Positions 44,755 through 56,900 of a DNA stretch of 64,000 nt are shown one piece after another. The position numbers and the translations under genes were made by a program. The notes under the pieces are model-generated. The model was given only the letters and a program-made list of their open reading frames with translations. It searched no databases and had not been told where the DNA came from. Source of the DNA: Riptortus pedestris. Lineage: Eukaryota; Arthropoda; Insecta; Hemiptera; Alydidae. The stretch is taken from the NCBI GenBank assembly GCA_019009955.1, contig CM032230.1:9597501-9661500 (forward strand), read 5' to 3'. How positions within the stretch are numbered: the first letter of the stretch is position 1; each line of letters begins with the position of its first letter.

Positions 44755-45215
44755 TTAGCAGATTTCCCATAAGGGCTATCGGCTATTGAGGTCGTCATTC
44801 CGCGATTTTCGAAAAATATCCTCAAATTTCCATCGATCCTTCCGACGAGATGATGGAAATGAGGTCCGTTCAAAACTATGTATTTGTCTATTAACGCTCT
44901 AGTAGTCACAATTTTAGTTCGATCGTTACCAAACTCGATATTTAAACGTTGCATGCAAAACTGAAGATCAAGTTCGTTAATGGCCTAAACAGTGGGAGGG
45001 GGGGGTGAGTTAGAGGGGAATTTTGAAAATTCTCAATATCTCGGTTATTATGTGTCGGACCAAAAAATTATATGTGTATATCCAATCATAATGCAAATGA
45101 AATGTATTATAAATATATTGCATCTGTTTATTCTCAATCGTTTATATTAACAGATATATTTCCATTTTTTTAGTTTTCAGCATTCAGTGAACCCCCGATT
45201 CCGACTAATGTCATA
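44755..45215 (-). mobile_element. DINE/Helentron-like element, subfamily B, 5'-truncated
   Basis: 3' terminus TTAGCAGATTTCCCATAAGG at the left. It reaches only CCGACTAATGTCATATTAGG before the next repeat starts. Confidence 0.82.
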
Positions 45216-45228
45216 TTAGGAATAGTTA

Positions 45229-45703
45229 TTTATAATACAAGTGACGAAAGTAGATCATTTTACAACTCGAGTGAAACGTTTCACTTCACGAGAGTTGTAA
45301 ATTCTACTTTCGTCACGAGTGTAATATTAAATTATTTCTGTAATCGTGTAATACATGATCAGATCTAACCAGAATATGAACAAAATTAGGATGTTGTGAA
45401 GATTATGGTATGTTGTTGGTAGGTTATAAGCATGGTTGTGAAAGGTTATAAGCATAGTTATAAAACAACTAGTGATGATTGTGAAGTAGTGCAGTTATAA
45501 ACAAGGAAGGTAATTATTATTATATTTAAATTTTAAAATATATTGATTATTTCCACCAATAATTCATCCATATTTCAATTTATTTTGTTAAAATAAATTC
45601 TTACAATGTTAAGAATCATTTAAAAGCATTTAATTTCCAACTTCAAATTATTTTTTAATTTATACTTATTACTAATTAAGAAGGTAATTCACTTTCTTCA
45701 CTC
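45229..45703 (+). repeat. Dispersed repeat, copy 2, with intact foldback
   Basis: Three nested inverted pairs make a ~90-bp foldback at 45234-45325. The outer pair is TGACGAAAGTAGA (45242-45254) with TCTACTTTCGTCA (45303-45315). Inside that are TTTACAACTC and GAGTTGTAAA. The centre is GTGAAACGTTTCAC. The remainder matches 31200-31579. Confidence 0.88.
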
Positions 45704-45899
45704 ATTTCAGTTTAGTAATGTTACCATTATTCAACGATTACAGAAAAAAACCTTTTATATCACGAACCACCTTATTGCAAGCTAATATGCCAAATAATTT
45801 TTTCATTGAATTCTTACTGAGGAAGATACATATAAATACGTAGAGTAATGGCATCATAAATTAAAATTTTGCGAGAGTATAATAATATTTTTTTTTTTT

Positions 45900-46199
45900 T
45901 TTGAAAAATCAAAATATCTCTCTTATTATGAGCCGTATCGCATAATGTTAAATAACCAATCTTGTTAAGCTGTCGATGCTTACAATTTCTGCGTGATACA
46001 TTTTTTTCGTGACTCAAGTATTAAACGAGTTATTTGTACTTTCTTGTTTTGAACTCCATGACTTCTTTATTATCGTTTTTATTTTTTTTATTTTTTTATT
46101 TATTTTTTTTTTTATTTATTTTTTACATAGAAATATAGAATATATGATGAAATGTGGAAAATATTCTTAGTTTTCCCAGACCCTGCCTGACGGATTTTT
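45900..46199 (-). mobile_element. DINE/Helentron-like 5' part, subfamily C, degraded
   Basis: TCAAGTATTAAACGAGTTAT and AATATATGATGAAATGTGG are C-type. The end is GACCCTGCCTGACGGATTTT. The subterminal motif is lost. Confidence 0.65.
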
Positions 46200-46640
46200 T
46201 TAGCCACGGAAAATAAGATAAATTATCTGAGCAGTCAATTCAATACTCAATTGGAAATAGGTCAATCCATTGACTCCCGACCCCATCAATAATATTGTTA
46301 TCTTGGTACAAATGGATATTGTGAGAGATTCTGAGAGTTTTGCATCAGTTTTGGACTGGCTTGGCGCATTTATTGAATCAATAGTTTGCTGACTCAGAGA
46401 GCTGTATAGCGTGCACGACATGATTCGCAACGTCATAACTTATACAGGCCTGCCAACCTCCACAGCGCCGCCTTTAATTAATAATCAGTTGTCTGAGCCA
46501 AGCGGCTGAATAAAATAAACCTAGATCAGCGAGTCCCAAAGCACAATGCTCTCACAACTAATCTTATAAACAAACAGTTCAGCGCCTTCGTGATTTATTA
46601 ATATTTAACGCCTGGAAATAAATGAAATGTATTACCCTTA
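46200..46640. other. Spacer without recognised gene
   Basis: The minus frame 46200-46436 has no recognised domain. Confidence 0.35.
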
Positions 46641-46644
46641 CATT

Positions 46645-47450
46645 ACCTTAAGGTAAATCAGGTCGTACTCATAGCGAGTTTTTTATTTGATCGTTACCAA
46701 ACCAAGTACGTTGATAGCTGAAATCGGAGTGTAGGGAGAGGGGGTTAGAAGAAGGAATTTCGAAAACTCAAAATATCTGTGTTACTACCGTATACGTCGG
46801 ATCGAAAAATTGTACAGAACCAATCTTATTAAAAATGGAATGATCTATAAATGTTCTTCTATACATTTTTTCTGTATCATTAATATTAACCGAGATATTT
46901 GGATTTTATAGTTTTCCACTTTCAGTTACCCAGTTACTGCTACAGATGTCATATTAATAATAAGCTGCTAAATCATGAACCACTTCATTCAAGGTTAAAT
47001 ACCAAATATTGTTTTTTTGAACTTTTACTTTGTGGGATATATGCTAATACGTTCTGACCCCCCTTCTTCTTTTCTTCTTGGATTACTAAAATTTGAGTGA
47101 TATTCAAATAAAATACAGCGCTAGCAGTAGTAAATAGTTTTCAATAAAATTAGTATGTTATATTAAGATATTTTCAATTATGTTTTTCTTTCCAGCCTAG
47201 TATATTTCTATTTATCTATTCAGCTCTACAACAAGGTTAGCATAACTTGTTTGCAATTCAGACGCTTTCCGTTGTAGAGGTTATTAACTTGTAAATTGAC
47301 TGAACAATTTTTCAATACCGTTTGTATTTATTCACTTAACATTCACGGTGGAATTACAAGTATGTAAATAAATATATTTACCTATTGTAAACCGATTGAG
47401 AAGTCTGCTTAGTTTACGCAAAACCTGGACCCATGACGCACATTTTTTTT
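46645..47450 (-). mobile_element. DINE/Helentron-like element, subfamily B/A hybrid, degraded
   Basis: From ACCTTAAGGTAAATCAGG near the left through ATGTCATATTAATAATAAGC (B type) to GTCTGCTTAGTTTACGCA at the right. It has many small changes and a likely foreign stretch around 47100-47230. Confidence 0.7.
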
Positions 47451-47864
47451 AGTTTCCACTAAGTGCTGAAAACTAAATAGAAGGAAGTCAACAAATGTAT
47501 TAATAAATTTTGATAATATTATACAAAATTATGCTCTAGTTTATCTAAATTAAAAAATATATAAAAAGAAAATAAAAGAAATATTATAAGTTAGAAAAGG
47601 AATATAAATACATACAATTAATAATATTAACAATTTTAAATGCAGAACGCATATCAGTTTTAAGATAAATAGTAAAAAAAATAAAATTAAACGATGTTAA
47701 TAATAATTTAAAAAAATAAAGAAAAAATGTACAAATGAAAATACTTATTATTAAATTATCCATAGTTTGTCCCATAAATATTTTCTAATATATATATATT
47801 AGAAAATCTGCCAGAAAATTATAGTAATTTATAGAAAATTAAATTTTTAACAAGATAAGATTGC
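47451..47864. other. Very A+T-rich spacer
   Basis: Nothing recognised. Confidence 0.45.
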
Positions 47865-48001
47865 TTATTGCGACTGCGATGACAGCCAAGTATATATATA
47901 TAAATTTTAAAAGATCTCGTTTACGTCATCTCCTAGGTAGGATCGATGGACATTTCGATGGCCGCGTAATGACTATATAACCTCAATAGCTGATTTCCCC
48001 T
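47865..48001 (+). mobile_element. DINE/Helentron-like 3' fragment
   Basis: TATTGCGACTGCGATGACAG to TCAATAGCTGATTTCCCC. The final palindrome arm is missing. Confidence 0.65.
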
Positions 48002-48486
48002 GGTAATAAACCTAGACCAAGGCTTGGCACACTCACTAAAGCTAAGCCCAATGATTTTCAAACTATTGCTATAAACAAACACTTCCGGGGTTGATTAAAC
48101 CTTAGCGATTTATTATTATTGTTTCAAGTATCTCGTTTGTATATTTATATTGGGCGTTCTATAGATCAAAATTTATGACAAGACGAAACGGCTAGTCTGT
48201 TTGTGTTCTTGGGCAGGTCTGTTTCAACTTTTTCTTTGATTTCTTTTGAGTCACTCTTTTCTGTTGGTCTTTGACTGGTAATTATTTGTTTGTCGGGACA
48301 GTTTGTTTGTCCAACCTCCTAGCGGCGTGTTTCCATTTCTACTTTTGGACATTCTTTCATCTCACCGTCCTTTCGTCATTCCTTCCCTTTTATTTATTTA
48401 GCGACGAAGGCGGTCCTTTTTTTTTTAAATAAAAAAAAAAGTCTAGATCCTACAAATTATAGGAAGTTAATTTGTTTCAATTATAA
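48002..48486. other. Spacer without recognised gene
   Basis: Nothing recognised. Confidence 0.4.
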
Positions 48487-49058
48487 AAGTCTGTCACTCG
48501 TAAACAAAGCAGATTTCTCACTTGATAGTATGGCACACTACTGATCACATTTCAACAAATATATTCTCTGTTTCCAAATAAAAATCCGAAGTGCAGCAGT
48601 ACCGTCAATAAAGCCTCAATTGATGTCACCATCACACAAACTATTTTCATGTGGTAAACATTTCCTCATCTCGTAAATATCTGTTGAAAAACGTCTTGGG
48701 CATTTAAACTTGGATAAGACTTTTTTGATTTTTGCACTCTTTGCTATAGTACGGTAAAACTGGTTGCTAAAAGTGGTCATTTACTCAACGTAAAAATAAA
48801 AAAAATGAAATCATCTTACGGATAATATTCAAAATGTGTATAGAACAACATTTGTAGATCATTAAATTTACATCAATTTTATTTTTGCATCGAACGCTTA
48901 CATATTTAGTTACGAACAATCAAAAACTCACTAATATATATAAAACGGATGTTATGTTTATCACCTACTGCTTAGAATCGTCAAACACAACGCAATTTTC
49001 GAAAATCGCACCACGTACACAACATCTGTATCTGATTTCTCTTTAGGGAAATCTGCTC
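48487..49058 (+). mobile_element. DINE/Helentron-like element, highly diverged
   Basis: 5' AGTCTGTCACTCGTAAACAA with the GGGGCTG hairpin deleted. Then AAGCAGATTTCTC, and 3' GATTTCTCTTTAGGGAAATC then TGCTCAA. It is among the most decayed full-span copies. Confidence 0.7.
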
Positions 49059-50469
49059 AAGCAATAGCAAAGTAAATGATGACTGCTGGAACAATCATTA
49101 GTTCAGTCTGTAGCAACCTGTCATAATTTAGCAACCGTAAAAAAAAGTATGATTGTTTGATTTTTTTATTTTAATTTTTTTACTATTTGTATTATTGAAA
49201 TGTGTTTTTATTTATCTATTAATTTAATGTTTTAAAACTATTTTAGTTTTTATTACTATTTAATTTAATTTTTTTAAATACTTTGTTATCAATATTTATT
49301 ACTTTAAACTGTATTTGGTATTATTTTTGTTTCGTTGTGTTGTAAGGTTCTTTTTATTTATTTATTTATACAGGAGCACCCGCATCTTGGCGATTTGGCT
49401 CAAAGTTTCACAATGTAAAATGAAAACAAAATTATAGAAAAATAACAAAAACTGAAACAACAAATAAAAAATTAAATACCACAAATAATCATTACTACTA
49501 GTAATAAAGACAATTAATAAACATAAGACATAAATAAACATTAGACTAGTAATAAAGACAACAATTTAAAATAGTTTTAATAAAAAAAATATGTTATTCC
49601 TATATACTAGTACATTTATATTTTTTTATTTTATTTATTTAGTTTTGTAGCCCATAGCGATGGAGATTTGCATTAATAGGATGATATATTTACTCCTTGA
49701 TGTGCTTACCTTTTTTTTGTACTTTTATATTATGGAAAATATTTCTTTAATATCTGATTCTTTCTTATATCCGTGATTTGTGCAAAGTATATAATAAACG
49801 TTAACCCTTTTAAATCTTCTATTATTATTATTATTATTATGTATACTTGAGACCTATTCTATTTTGTATTTTATCTTTTTGTAAATGTTGATGTGTTTTA
49901 GATATGTGAGTATTTGTAGAATATATTGTAAGTTTTGTGTAAGTTTCGTTTAATATGGTTCTGTTTGCGATTTTTTTGAGGAATATTTTGTTGTGTATTT
50001 GTTTTATATGTTTCTTTTTTATTCCCACACTTTTGTTCCAAATTTTGCGTTTTTGTCGTATAAGTGGCGTTTTTATGATCCTCTAGTAGTTGTTATATTT
50101 TTTTAAATAAGCAACATCACCTAAACTACATAGCTTTTATAATAATATAAATAAATAAGAAAATCATTAATGATTTGTTAGATGCAAACTAACGTTATCG
50201 ATTCTACTGAGTCTTATAAAAAAACAGGATGTGATCTAGAGCATAAAAGAACATGTTCTATTTAACTCTGGAAACAAATAGTTTTGTCCAGTTATTATCT
50301 TTTTATACTATAATAAATTTACATGAAACATTGTCTTCTCCAATGATTAGTTGTCATTTTTAAACTCTTTACCTCACCGTAAATTACTCTGCACTCTGAA
50401 AGAAAATGCACGTATGTATGTTTATATGTATGTGTGTGTGAAAACATACATATATCATATTTAGACACG

Positions 50470-50474
<5 letters not shown>
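49059..50474. other. Very A+T-rich spacer
   Basis: A pair of inverted AAAACTATTTTAG / AAAATAGTTTTAA stretches (49246 and 49568) flanks ~320 bp, and could be a very degraded inverted-repeat element. No gene seen. Confidence 0.35.

Positions 50475-50512
<38 letters not shown>
50475..50512. repeat. (GT)n microsatellite
   Basis: About 18 GT units. Confidence 0.95.
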
Positions 50513-50513
<1 letters not shown>

Positions 50514-50769
50514 CATTAAACATATCTATATGTTACTCATTTGTACTTTGGCTTGGTCTGATCCAAGCTATTTCATTTTAGCTTAGCTCTATTCTTATCG
50601 GACAAGGAGACTGTTATCTTCAAAACTGAAATAGTGTGAATTTATTTATAAAAATCACTTTCAAAAATGAGACAACCTTCTCAAACCAATAGGTCACGGC
50701 TAATAGCAAACACTAACTGAGGTGGTACTGAAAGCTGTTCTTCCAAGGAGACACCAGTGAGATATGCAC

Positions 50770-51115
50770 ATTAGTTGCAGAGAGATAAGAGGAAATAAAG
50801 AAGATAAACCCCTGACGTGCTTCTATATCTCGGCCAAGGGAGGAGCCCTGGCTACTAGATTCCGATACATCGATACAGGGCTCGGCGAGTGGAAAACCGT
50901 GTCGGGGGCATTAGGGATTTGTCGAGGGCCCTCCTCCTATTTGTAGCAGGTAGGCTAGGCCTCTGATTTACCGCCAAATCTCTCCCGCTTTCCCGCCACT
51001 ACGTCATAATTGCCCGCCAAGACGGCAAAACCATTTCCCAACGATATTTATAAGGGTTCCTGATTCACTGAGAGAATGCGATATACGTTACACCGAGAAT
51101 GGAAAAGGTATGTAT
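50770..51115 (+). promoter_or_regulatory. Non-repetitive island with promoter-like order of motifs
   Basis: E2F-like TTTCCCGCC (50989-50997) and TTGCCCGCCAA (51010-51020) flank a CRE-like TACGTCA (51000-51006). A TATTTATAAG box follows at 51045-51054. An ATG at 51099 opens the codons ATG GAA AAG and is directly followed by GTATGT (51108), a good 5' splice site. Together these could be a core promoter and a minimal first coding exon. No downstream exon can be named, so this is a hypothesis. Confidence 0.3.
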
Positions 51116-51244
51116 CGTGACAAAAACCAGTTCACAGTGTGACTGCATCGTTTTAGATTTACCTTGACAAGAAAATATTGTTTTCCACTTGGATGTTAGC
51201 CACCATGACTAGGAAAATGCTGCCAACGATATCACATATGATTT

Positions 51245-51909
51245 TTAGATAGAAAATTCTAAATATCTCCCTCATGTCTGATCGAAAACGTGTATAGATC
51301 CAATCATATTGCACATACGTACGTACTATAAATGTGATTATATATAATTATTCTCTATCTTTATTATTAACGGAGATATCTGCGTTCTTTTAGTTGTCAG
51401 GTTCCTGTAAACCACATCTTCGACTCATTTCAAATTAACAACAAGCTGTTATATTATGAACCACTTTATTCCGAGCTTAAATACAAAATATGTTTGATTT
51501 TGCGGTCGCAAATCAAAAATATTTATCTTATTCTATAGCATGATCGATATTTAACTGTTTCATTCCACACTAAAAATCATATTAGTTAATGCCTGAACTC
51601 GGAGGTGGAGATGGGGAGGGACAGAGGGAGGAATTTTTGAAAATTCCCAATATCTCCATTATCATGATTCGAATCGCAAAATGTTATAGAATCAATCTTG
51701 ATAAGCTATTGATATTCTGCAATTGTTGTTCTTCACATTTGTCTGCTATTTGGACTTTGTTGTTTTGGACTTTAGTAACTCGTCCCCACCTTTTTTTATC
51801 GGTTTCAAATCGAAAAAGAGAATATGTGGTGAAATGAGGTCACAAGTGTGTAATACCAAATCGTAGGAAATCTGCTTAGTTTACGCAGCCCCTGCATGTC
51901 GGGCGTTTT
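51245..51909 (-). mobile_element. DINE/Helentron-like fragments, subfamily B and C
   Basis: An internal piece (51245-51440) is followed by a C-type part (51470-51909) ending GAAATCTGCTTAGTTTACGC and a damaged CATGTCGGGCG terminus. Confidence 0.72.
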
Positions 51910-52069
51910 AACACTCAGGTTACTTGATTTAATTATACAGGGGGTCGGAGCAGAATTAAAAAAAATAATGTACGGATCTACGAGTAGTGTCTAACAGAAC
52001 TGCTATCCGTGACACTATTAATTTCTAAGGTAAACTATGATATTTTGTTTCCTTAAATGTTGTTTTAGT

Positions 52070-52175
52070 AGATTGTATTCATTTTCGAAATATTTCCTCA
52101 AATGTCCGTCGATCCTACCCAGGAGAAGACAAAAATGTGGTCAGTTCAAAATTGTATATATTTCGGAGAGGTATG
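52070..52175 (-). mobile_element. DINE/Helentron-like 3' fragment
   Basis: TTTCCTCAAATGTCCGTCGA and CCTACCCAGGAGAAGAC. Joined abruptly to a LINE fragment at about 52180. Confidence 0.7.
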
Positions 52176-52179
52176 TTTT

Positions 52180-52323
52180 TAGTGCAGTTGGTGTTTTGCA
52201 GTCTGTAAGCTTGTGTTTGATTGACAACGCACTATTGCATTTTTTGCAATTAGGTGACTCTTTAAATATTGACATCCATATTTGTATTATGATACCATAA
52301 GAGTAAATGCTTATGTTATTCAA
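52180..52323 (-). pseudogene. Non-LTR retrotransposon ORF2 C-terminal fragment
   Basis: The minus-strand frame has CKKCNSALSIKHKLTDC, the same finger as at 2091-2294 (there CQHCNCRLTIKHILTDC). Forty-odd residues only. Confidence 0.65.
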
Positions 52324-52439
52324 TGCCCCAGAAACCTAAAACGAACCTTGGCATTACATTAAATAATTTCTATTAAATTTACAACTTACATTTTCTACAT
52401 AGATTTTTGTTTTTAATCATCACAAGTTTCCATTTGATA

Positions 52440-52880
52440 TATTCTCTGGCATTCTCTAAACTCGGTTCTCTTGGAAGATTTATGCGGGCTATTTATCTTG
52501 GAAAGTTTGTGGGGGCTCGGGTAGAGTGGTGGGGGGGGGGGGGGTGGAGCTGAGGGTGGAGTGGGGGGGGCATTTGTCATAATTACCTCTGAGCATATTT
52601 CACTCTCTATTTCTAACGCCTCCTAGTTATTACAAGCTCCTGATAACAGCTGATTCTTATCACTACAATAGAACTCATTTAGCCGATAAGGTCCAAGCCG
52701 GCTCCGGCTCCACTGTTTTTAGTCATGTGAAGTTATTATCATTTCCAGGCTTATATAAAACTTTCTCTACGAACGAGTCTCACGTTTGATTATTGGCCGG
52801 AGAATTGGAATAATTCTTCCTTTATACTGGATAGGAATTTTCTCCAGTTTATGGATCTTAGTTGAAATTGGTAATTCATT
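52440..52880. promoter_or_regulatory. Non-repetitive island with GATA/E-box/GATA composite
   Basis: TGATAACAGCTGATTCTTAT (52641-52660), followed by CA, holds a CAGCTG E-box between GATA cores on opposite strands. GCCGATAAGG lies 40 bp further. A G-run block (52531-52570) precedes. Confidence 0.3.
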
Positions 52881-53473
52881 AATTGCTATTACTGTTATAC
52901 TCATGATGCGAGTTTAAAAAATATTCTCCCTTTTACCCTCCTAAGATTTCTACCCATGCAGTACCACTGAAAGGAAGATATTCATTTAATCTGCATCTCC
53001 CATGCAAATGAGCATATCATTTTTAGAACATTAAAATTAGAAGCTCATTAATTAGAGAATTAGAAGTAATAACATTAAATATATTTTAAAAAATAAGAAA
53101 TTTACAAAAACATACATTTACAAGATAATTAGTAAAAATATAACTTGTACCGAGATACAGGTATAAAAATTCTGTGTTACATTTTTAATTTATTTTTCTG
53201 CTACATTCATCAGTTGTAATCCACCTTTAAACTACGTTCTAAACATGTTCAGCATGACTTCATTGCACTATTATAGTTTATATAATGTTCCTAGACTTTC
53301 CTTTTATTCTTTGTAAACTGTGTATTAGTTTAGTCCGTTCTTCAATAAGTAATCTACAGTAGTAAACGAGAAGTATGTGGAGATGTAAAGATAGTGTATG
53401 GCATATTTTCTGCCTGGTGGTATATTTCCGTTTTTATGAGTTAAAATGATATGCAATATACTTTAAATTTAAA
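52881..53473. other. A+T-rich spacer
   Basis: Nothing recognised. Confidence 0.4.
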
Positions 53474-53656
53474 TTATTTATTAGCGTGCACTTTGTGCCG
53501 CCAATACTCCGGCCAATAGTGACGGGCTATTAACAGGTTTCCACCCTTTTCTTGTCAGGGTGGGACTAATAAGTTCGTCACTAAATAAATCCCTTTGCCC
53601 AGGCGGGAATCGAACTCGCCTAACTAACGCATTAACTCACTTGGCTAATCGGGCCC
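53474..53656 (-). mobile_element. tRNA-derived SINE copy
   Basis: B box on the reverse strand as GCGGGAATCGAACTCGCC near 53604. The head ends TTGGCTAATCGGGCCCC. Confidence 0.85.
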
Positions 53657-54350
53657 CATAATATACTTTATCACAAATTAATATGTAATATACTTTATCA
53701 CAAGTTAAATTAAATTGTAATATAATTTTTCACAAATGTAATTGAATTGAATTGTAATATAGTTTATCAGAAATATAATTGAATTAAATTATAGTATAAT
53801 GTGCCACAAATTAAATGAAATGAAATTATAATATATAATTTTTCACACACACAATTATAATGTAATTCTTTCCCATTTAATTGAATTAAATTAAAATATA
53901 CTTTATCACAAATAAAATTAAAATATAATTAATTTCCACAAATTTAATTGAATTAAATTATAATATAATTTTAGCTAATTTAATTAAATTATAATATACT
54001 TTATCACAAATATAATTGAATTAAATTATAGATATGGTTTATCCCAAATTAAATTAAATTATAATATACTTTATCACAAATATAATTGAATTAAATTATA
54101 GATATGGTTTATCCCAAATTAAATTATAATACACTTTATCACAAATATAATTGAATTAAATTATAGATATGGTTTATCCCAAATTAAATTAAATTATAAT
54201 ATACTTTATCACAAATATAATTGAATTAAATTATAGATATGGTTTATCCCAAATTAAATTATAATGAACTTTATCACAAATTAAATTAAATTTTAATATG
54301 TTTTATCCCGAATAAAATAAAATTAAATTATAATAAATTTGTCATAAATT
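53657..54350. repeat. A+T-rich tandem array, ~65-70 bp unit
   Basis: The unit consists of ATACTTTATCACAAATATAA, TTGAATTAAATTATAGATAT, GGTTTATCCCAAATTAAATT. The last four units (about 54000-54260) are almost identical, while earlier ones are diverged, so the array expanded recently at its right end. It begins directly at the end of a SINE head. Confidence 0.88.
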
Positions 54351-54419
54351 AAAATTCCTACAATCGATAAGCCCTCTGTATTTAATTTGAATGCTGCAGT
54401 TTGTTATCGAACGAATGTT

Positions 54420-54860
54420 ACATAGTTTTCGGGGAATCTCCAAGCCACAACCCCTCGTAATTCTCTTAAAGACAACTTGGAGAAAGTAGTCCACCTTTTC
54501 AATTGTTGCCTTCAATTCGGCTCAGCGATGCTTCCCAGAACATATGTGTGTGAGTATCAACTAGGGCCATCTGGTGGCGACGATCAGAACCTGCCTCAAC
54601 ACCTCCCTTTACGACTATCCTATTTAAACATTACCCAAACCCTGTTTACCGCAGCACAGCCTAAAGATCCATACAACAACCCTTTCCCCACCAGCTCTGT
54701 TTACCCTCTACTCCTTTTACTTGTTTTTTTTTCTTTCTCTGGTCCTTTTTTCCCGCCCTTCGGAAGGGTTCGGTGGTCTGTCAAATTAGTATTGGATGGG
54801 GTGTGTGTGTGGTTTGGAGTCTGGTCTTTCTCAAACCCTTAATGCCGTTCCGGGGACTGA
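54420..54860. other. Non-repetitive island with CTCF-like site
   Basis: The plus frame 54477-54842 is open but lacks a known domain. The region is more G+C-balanced than the flanks. Confidence 0.25.
54566..54577 (-). promoter_or_regulatory. CTCF-like core
   Basis: On the minus strand CCACCAGATGGC matches the CCASYAGRKGGC core at all 12 positions. Confidence 0.35.
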
Positions 54861-55829
54861 ATGGTCCCGCACTCTGTTGGAAACAGGATGCACTTCTCCG
54901 GTATACAATGTTGATGTATGCCTACTGCGTCTGGTTACTTTAATAAGCTCTGACAATCAACTTGTTTGTGTCTGTTTCTAATTATATATATAGTTTTTTC
55001 CTCCTTCTCAGGTCGGGGTTTCATGCCCTCTCCCTTTGGAATCCGTTTTATTTTTGATCTCGATGTTAGGTAATTTATATTTAGGAGATACTGTTGGCAT
55101 AAAATGTTTAATAAATAGGAAATCAGAAGCTTTCGGAAGGGTATACTAGATGTAACAAAATTGCAATTAGCGCACATTTAAGTGAACACGATCAGACTGT
55201 TAATCGAGAAAGACGTGGATTGAGTTGTCTCCTGTGAATTAACAGGTCTGAATATTCCCTGATGATAGTCAGAAAACTAGTGGTCAACCTGCCCGTTGAC
55301 GGGTTCTAAGAGAATCAATGTAGTTAGTCATCTGTAGAAGGATTTCCTGTTGATTCACAACCACCGGGAATCTAGAGAAATATTGAACTAAAGGCTTAAA
55401 ATATATCACGCAAAATAAATGGTTCCTTTGGGAATTCCGAGAGCGTATAGCATCTTAAAATAAATTCGGATATGCATAGGATATCTCCTGCAGAACACTA
55501 CAATAAAACCACAATAACTATTATGCAAACTAATTTTGATACTCATTGTACACCGATTCTTGAGTGTTGCACAGTCGCATCTTGACATATAAAATGAACA
55601 AATTCAAGACCTCCTTTTGACCATATATAAAGTCTTCTATGGTGCAATATTTTTGAAGGAGTTTAAAGTCCAACCTTCGGAGTTTAACTTAACTCACCAT
55701 CTATTCCCTCTATTCTCTACATTCATCAAACTACTCAGGATAATGTGCCTCCCACGCCTACTCGACTGTCAGCCAATAATCCTGGCATACGTATTTTAAG
55801 GCAGGTAATGGACTTAATGAACTCTCCAC
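54861..55829. other. Spacer without recognised gene
   Basis: Short frames only. Confidence 0.4.
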
Positions 55830-55990
55830 ACGATCCAAAGCTGTTTGCTGGTGTAGACAAAAAGAATAAATCTCGTGAGATCCTGTGCAGCTACAATACG
55901 CTTTGTATTTGGTAATTGATGATTGTACTAATTTAGACGTAATACCCCGTCGAAACGCCCTACAAGCATTATCATCTCGTCAGAAGGTCA
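55830..55990 (-). repeat. Dispersed repeat with hammerhead-like motif, copy 1
   Basis: On the minus strand CTGACGAGATGATAATGCTT is followed by a G+C stem and CGTTTCGACGGGGTATTACG. The upstream part (GCTTTGTATTTGGTAATTGA on the plus strand) is also shared with 58020-58185. It resembles ends of Penelope-like elements. Confidence 0.5.
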
Positions 55991-56379
55991 TTTAATGGTC
56001 TAATGAATACAGAAGAGTCCTGCGTTCTGAATGAAGTGACCAGCTGACAGAAAGAACGGGCAAATAAACTGAACTTCAGTCCTCAAATAAGATCTCATTG
56101 GGCTAGGATCTACCCCGCCGAAAAAAGAAAAGAGAAAAAAGTCAATACGATCTTGAAGTCCTTGTGAGTATAATTTTCTTTTAGCGGAGCAACCCATTTG
56201 ACTTTCATCGTGAACGAGAAGTACATCACTATTCCCTCGGCGTTCCTCAAGGAACAGTACTTGGGCAAGGTAGTTTTATAAAATCCTCTTTAACTACTGT
56301 CCTCATAAATTCTTACGACAGCCAAGTTCCTCTTTGACTTGCATAATTGGCTCGTAAAAAGACGGAACTCCTCCTTTCC
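55991..56379. other. Spacer without recognised gene
   Basis: Nothing recognised. Confidence 0.4.
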
Positions 56380-56760
56380 CCTCACCGCAAACTCCTCAAG
56401 GTGCGGGGGGCGGAGTGAATTAAAACTAAAAGTAATTATGAGAGCATTAAAAATAAATGCAAAGGACGTCCCTGGGGCCGAGTCATAAATATGGAAATAA
56501 AACAATTAGGCGTAGAGCAGGGACAGGTAGGAAAGAAAATGGTGGATGGTGGAGAAGTGAGTGGACGACGAGAAGAAAGGGCTTCTAATTTATTCATCCC
56601 TTGTTCCAGTTTGATGGTGATGAGCATAGTGGAAGGAGCACCAGCCGGTGGCGCGCTCTACTCCACTTCTGCCAGAATTAATATTATAAATCCGGAGGAT
56701 TCGCTCCTCAGATAAGACTTAATTAATATGACACAGGCCAGATGTCGCACTTAGCTTCCC
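56380..56760. other. Non-repetitive island with CTCF-like site
   Basis: It is open on both strands without protein resemblance. Confidence 0.25.
56641..56654 (+). promoter_or_regulatory. CTCF-like core
   Basis: CCAGCCGGTGGCGC matches the CCASYAGRKGGC core at 11 of 12 positions and continues GC as insect sites often do. Confidence 0.35.
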
Positions 56761-56771
56761 TCTCCCACCTA

Positions 56772-56900
<129 letters not shown>

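Noticed and set aside
47584..47775. Hydrophobic minus-strand frame in A+T-rich DNA
   Set aside because: Phe/Ile/Leu-rich translation is expected from T-rich sequence. No other support.
50319..50516. 65-codon frame starting MHTHTHTHT
   Set aside because: Translation of the (GT)n microsatellite on the reverse strand.
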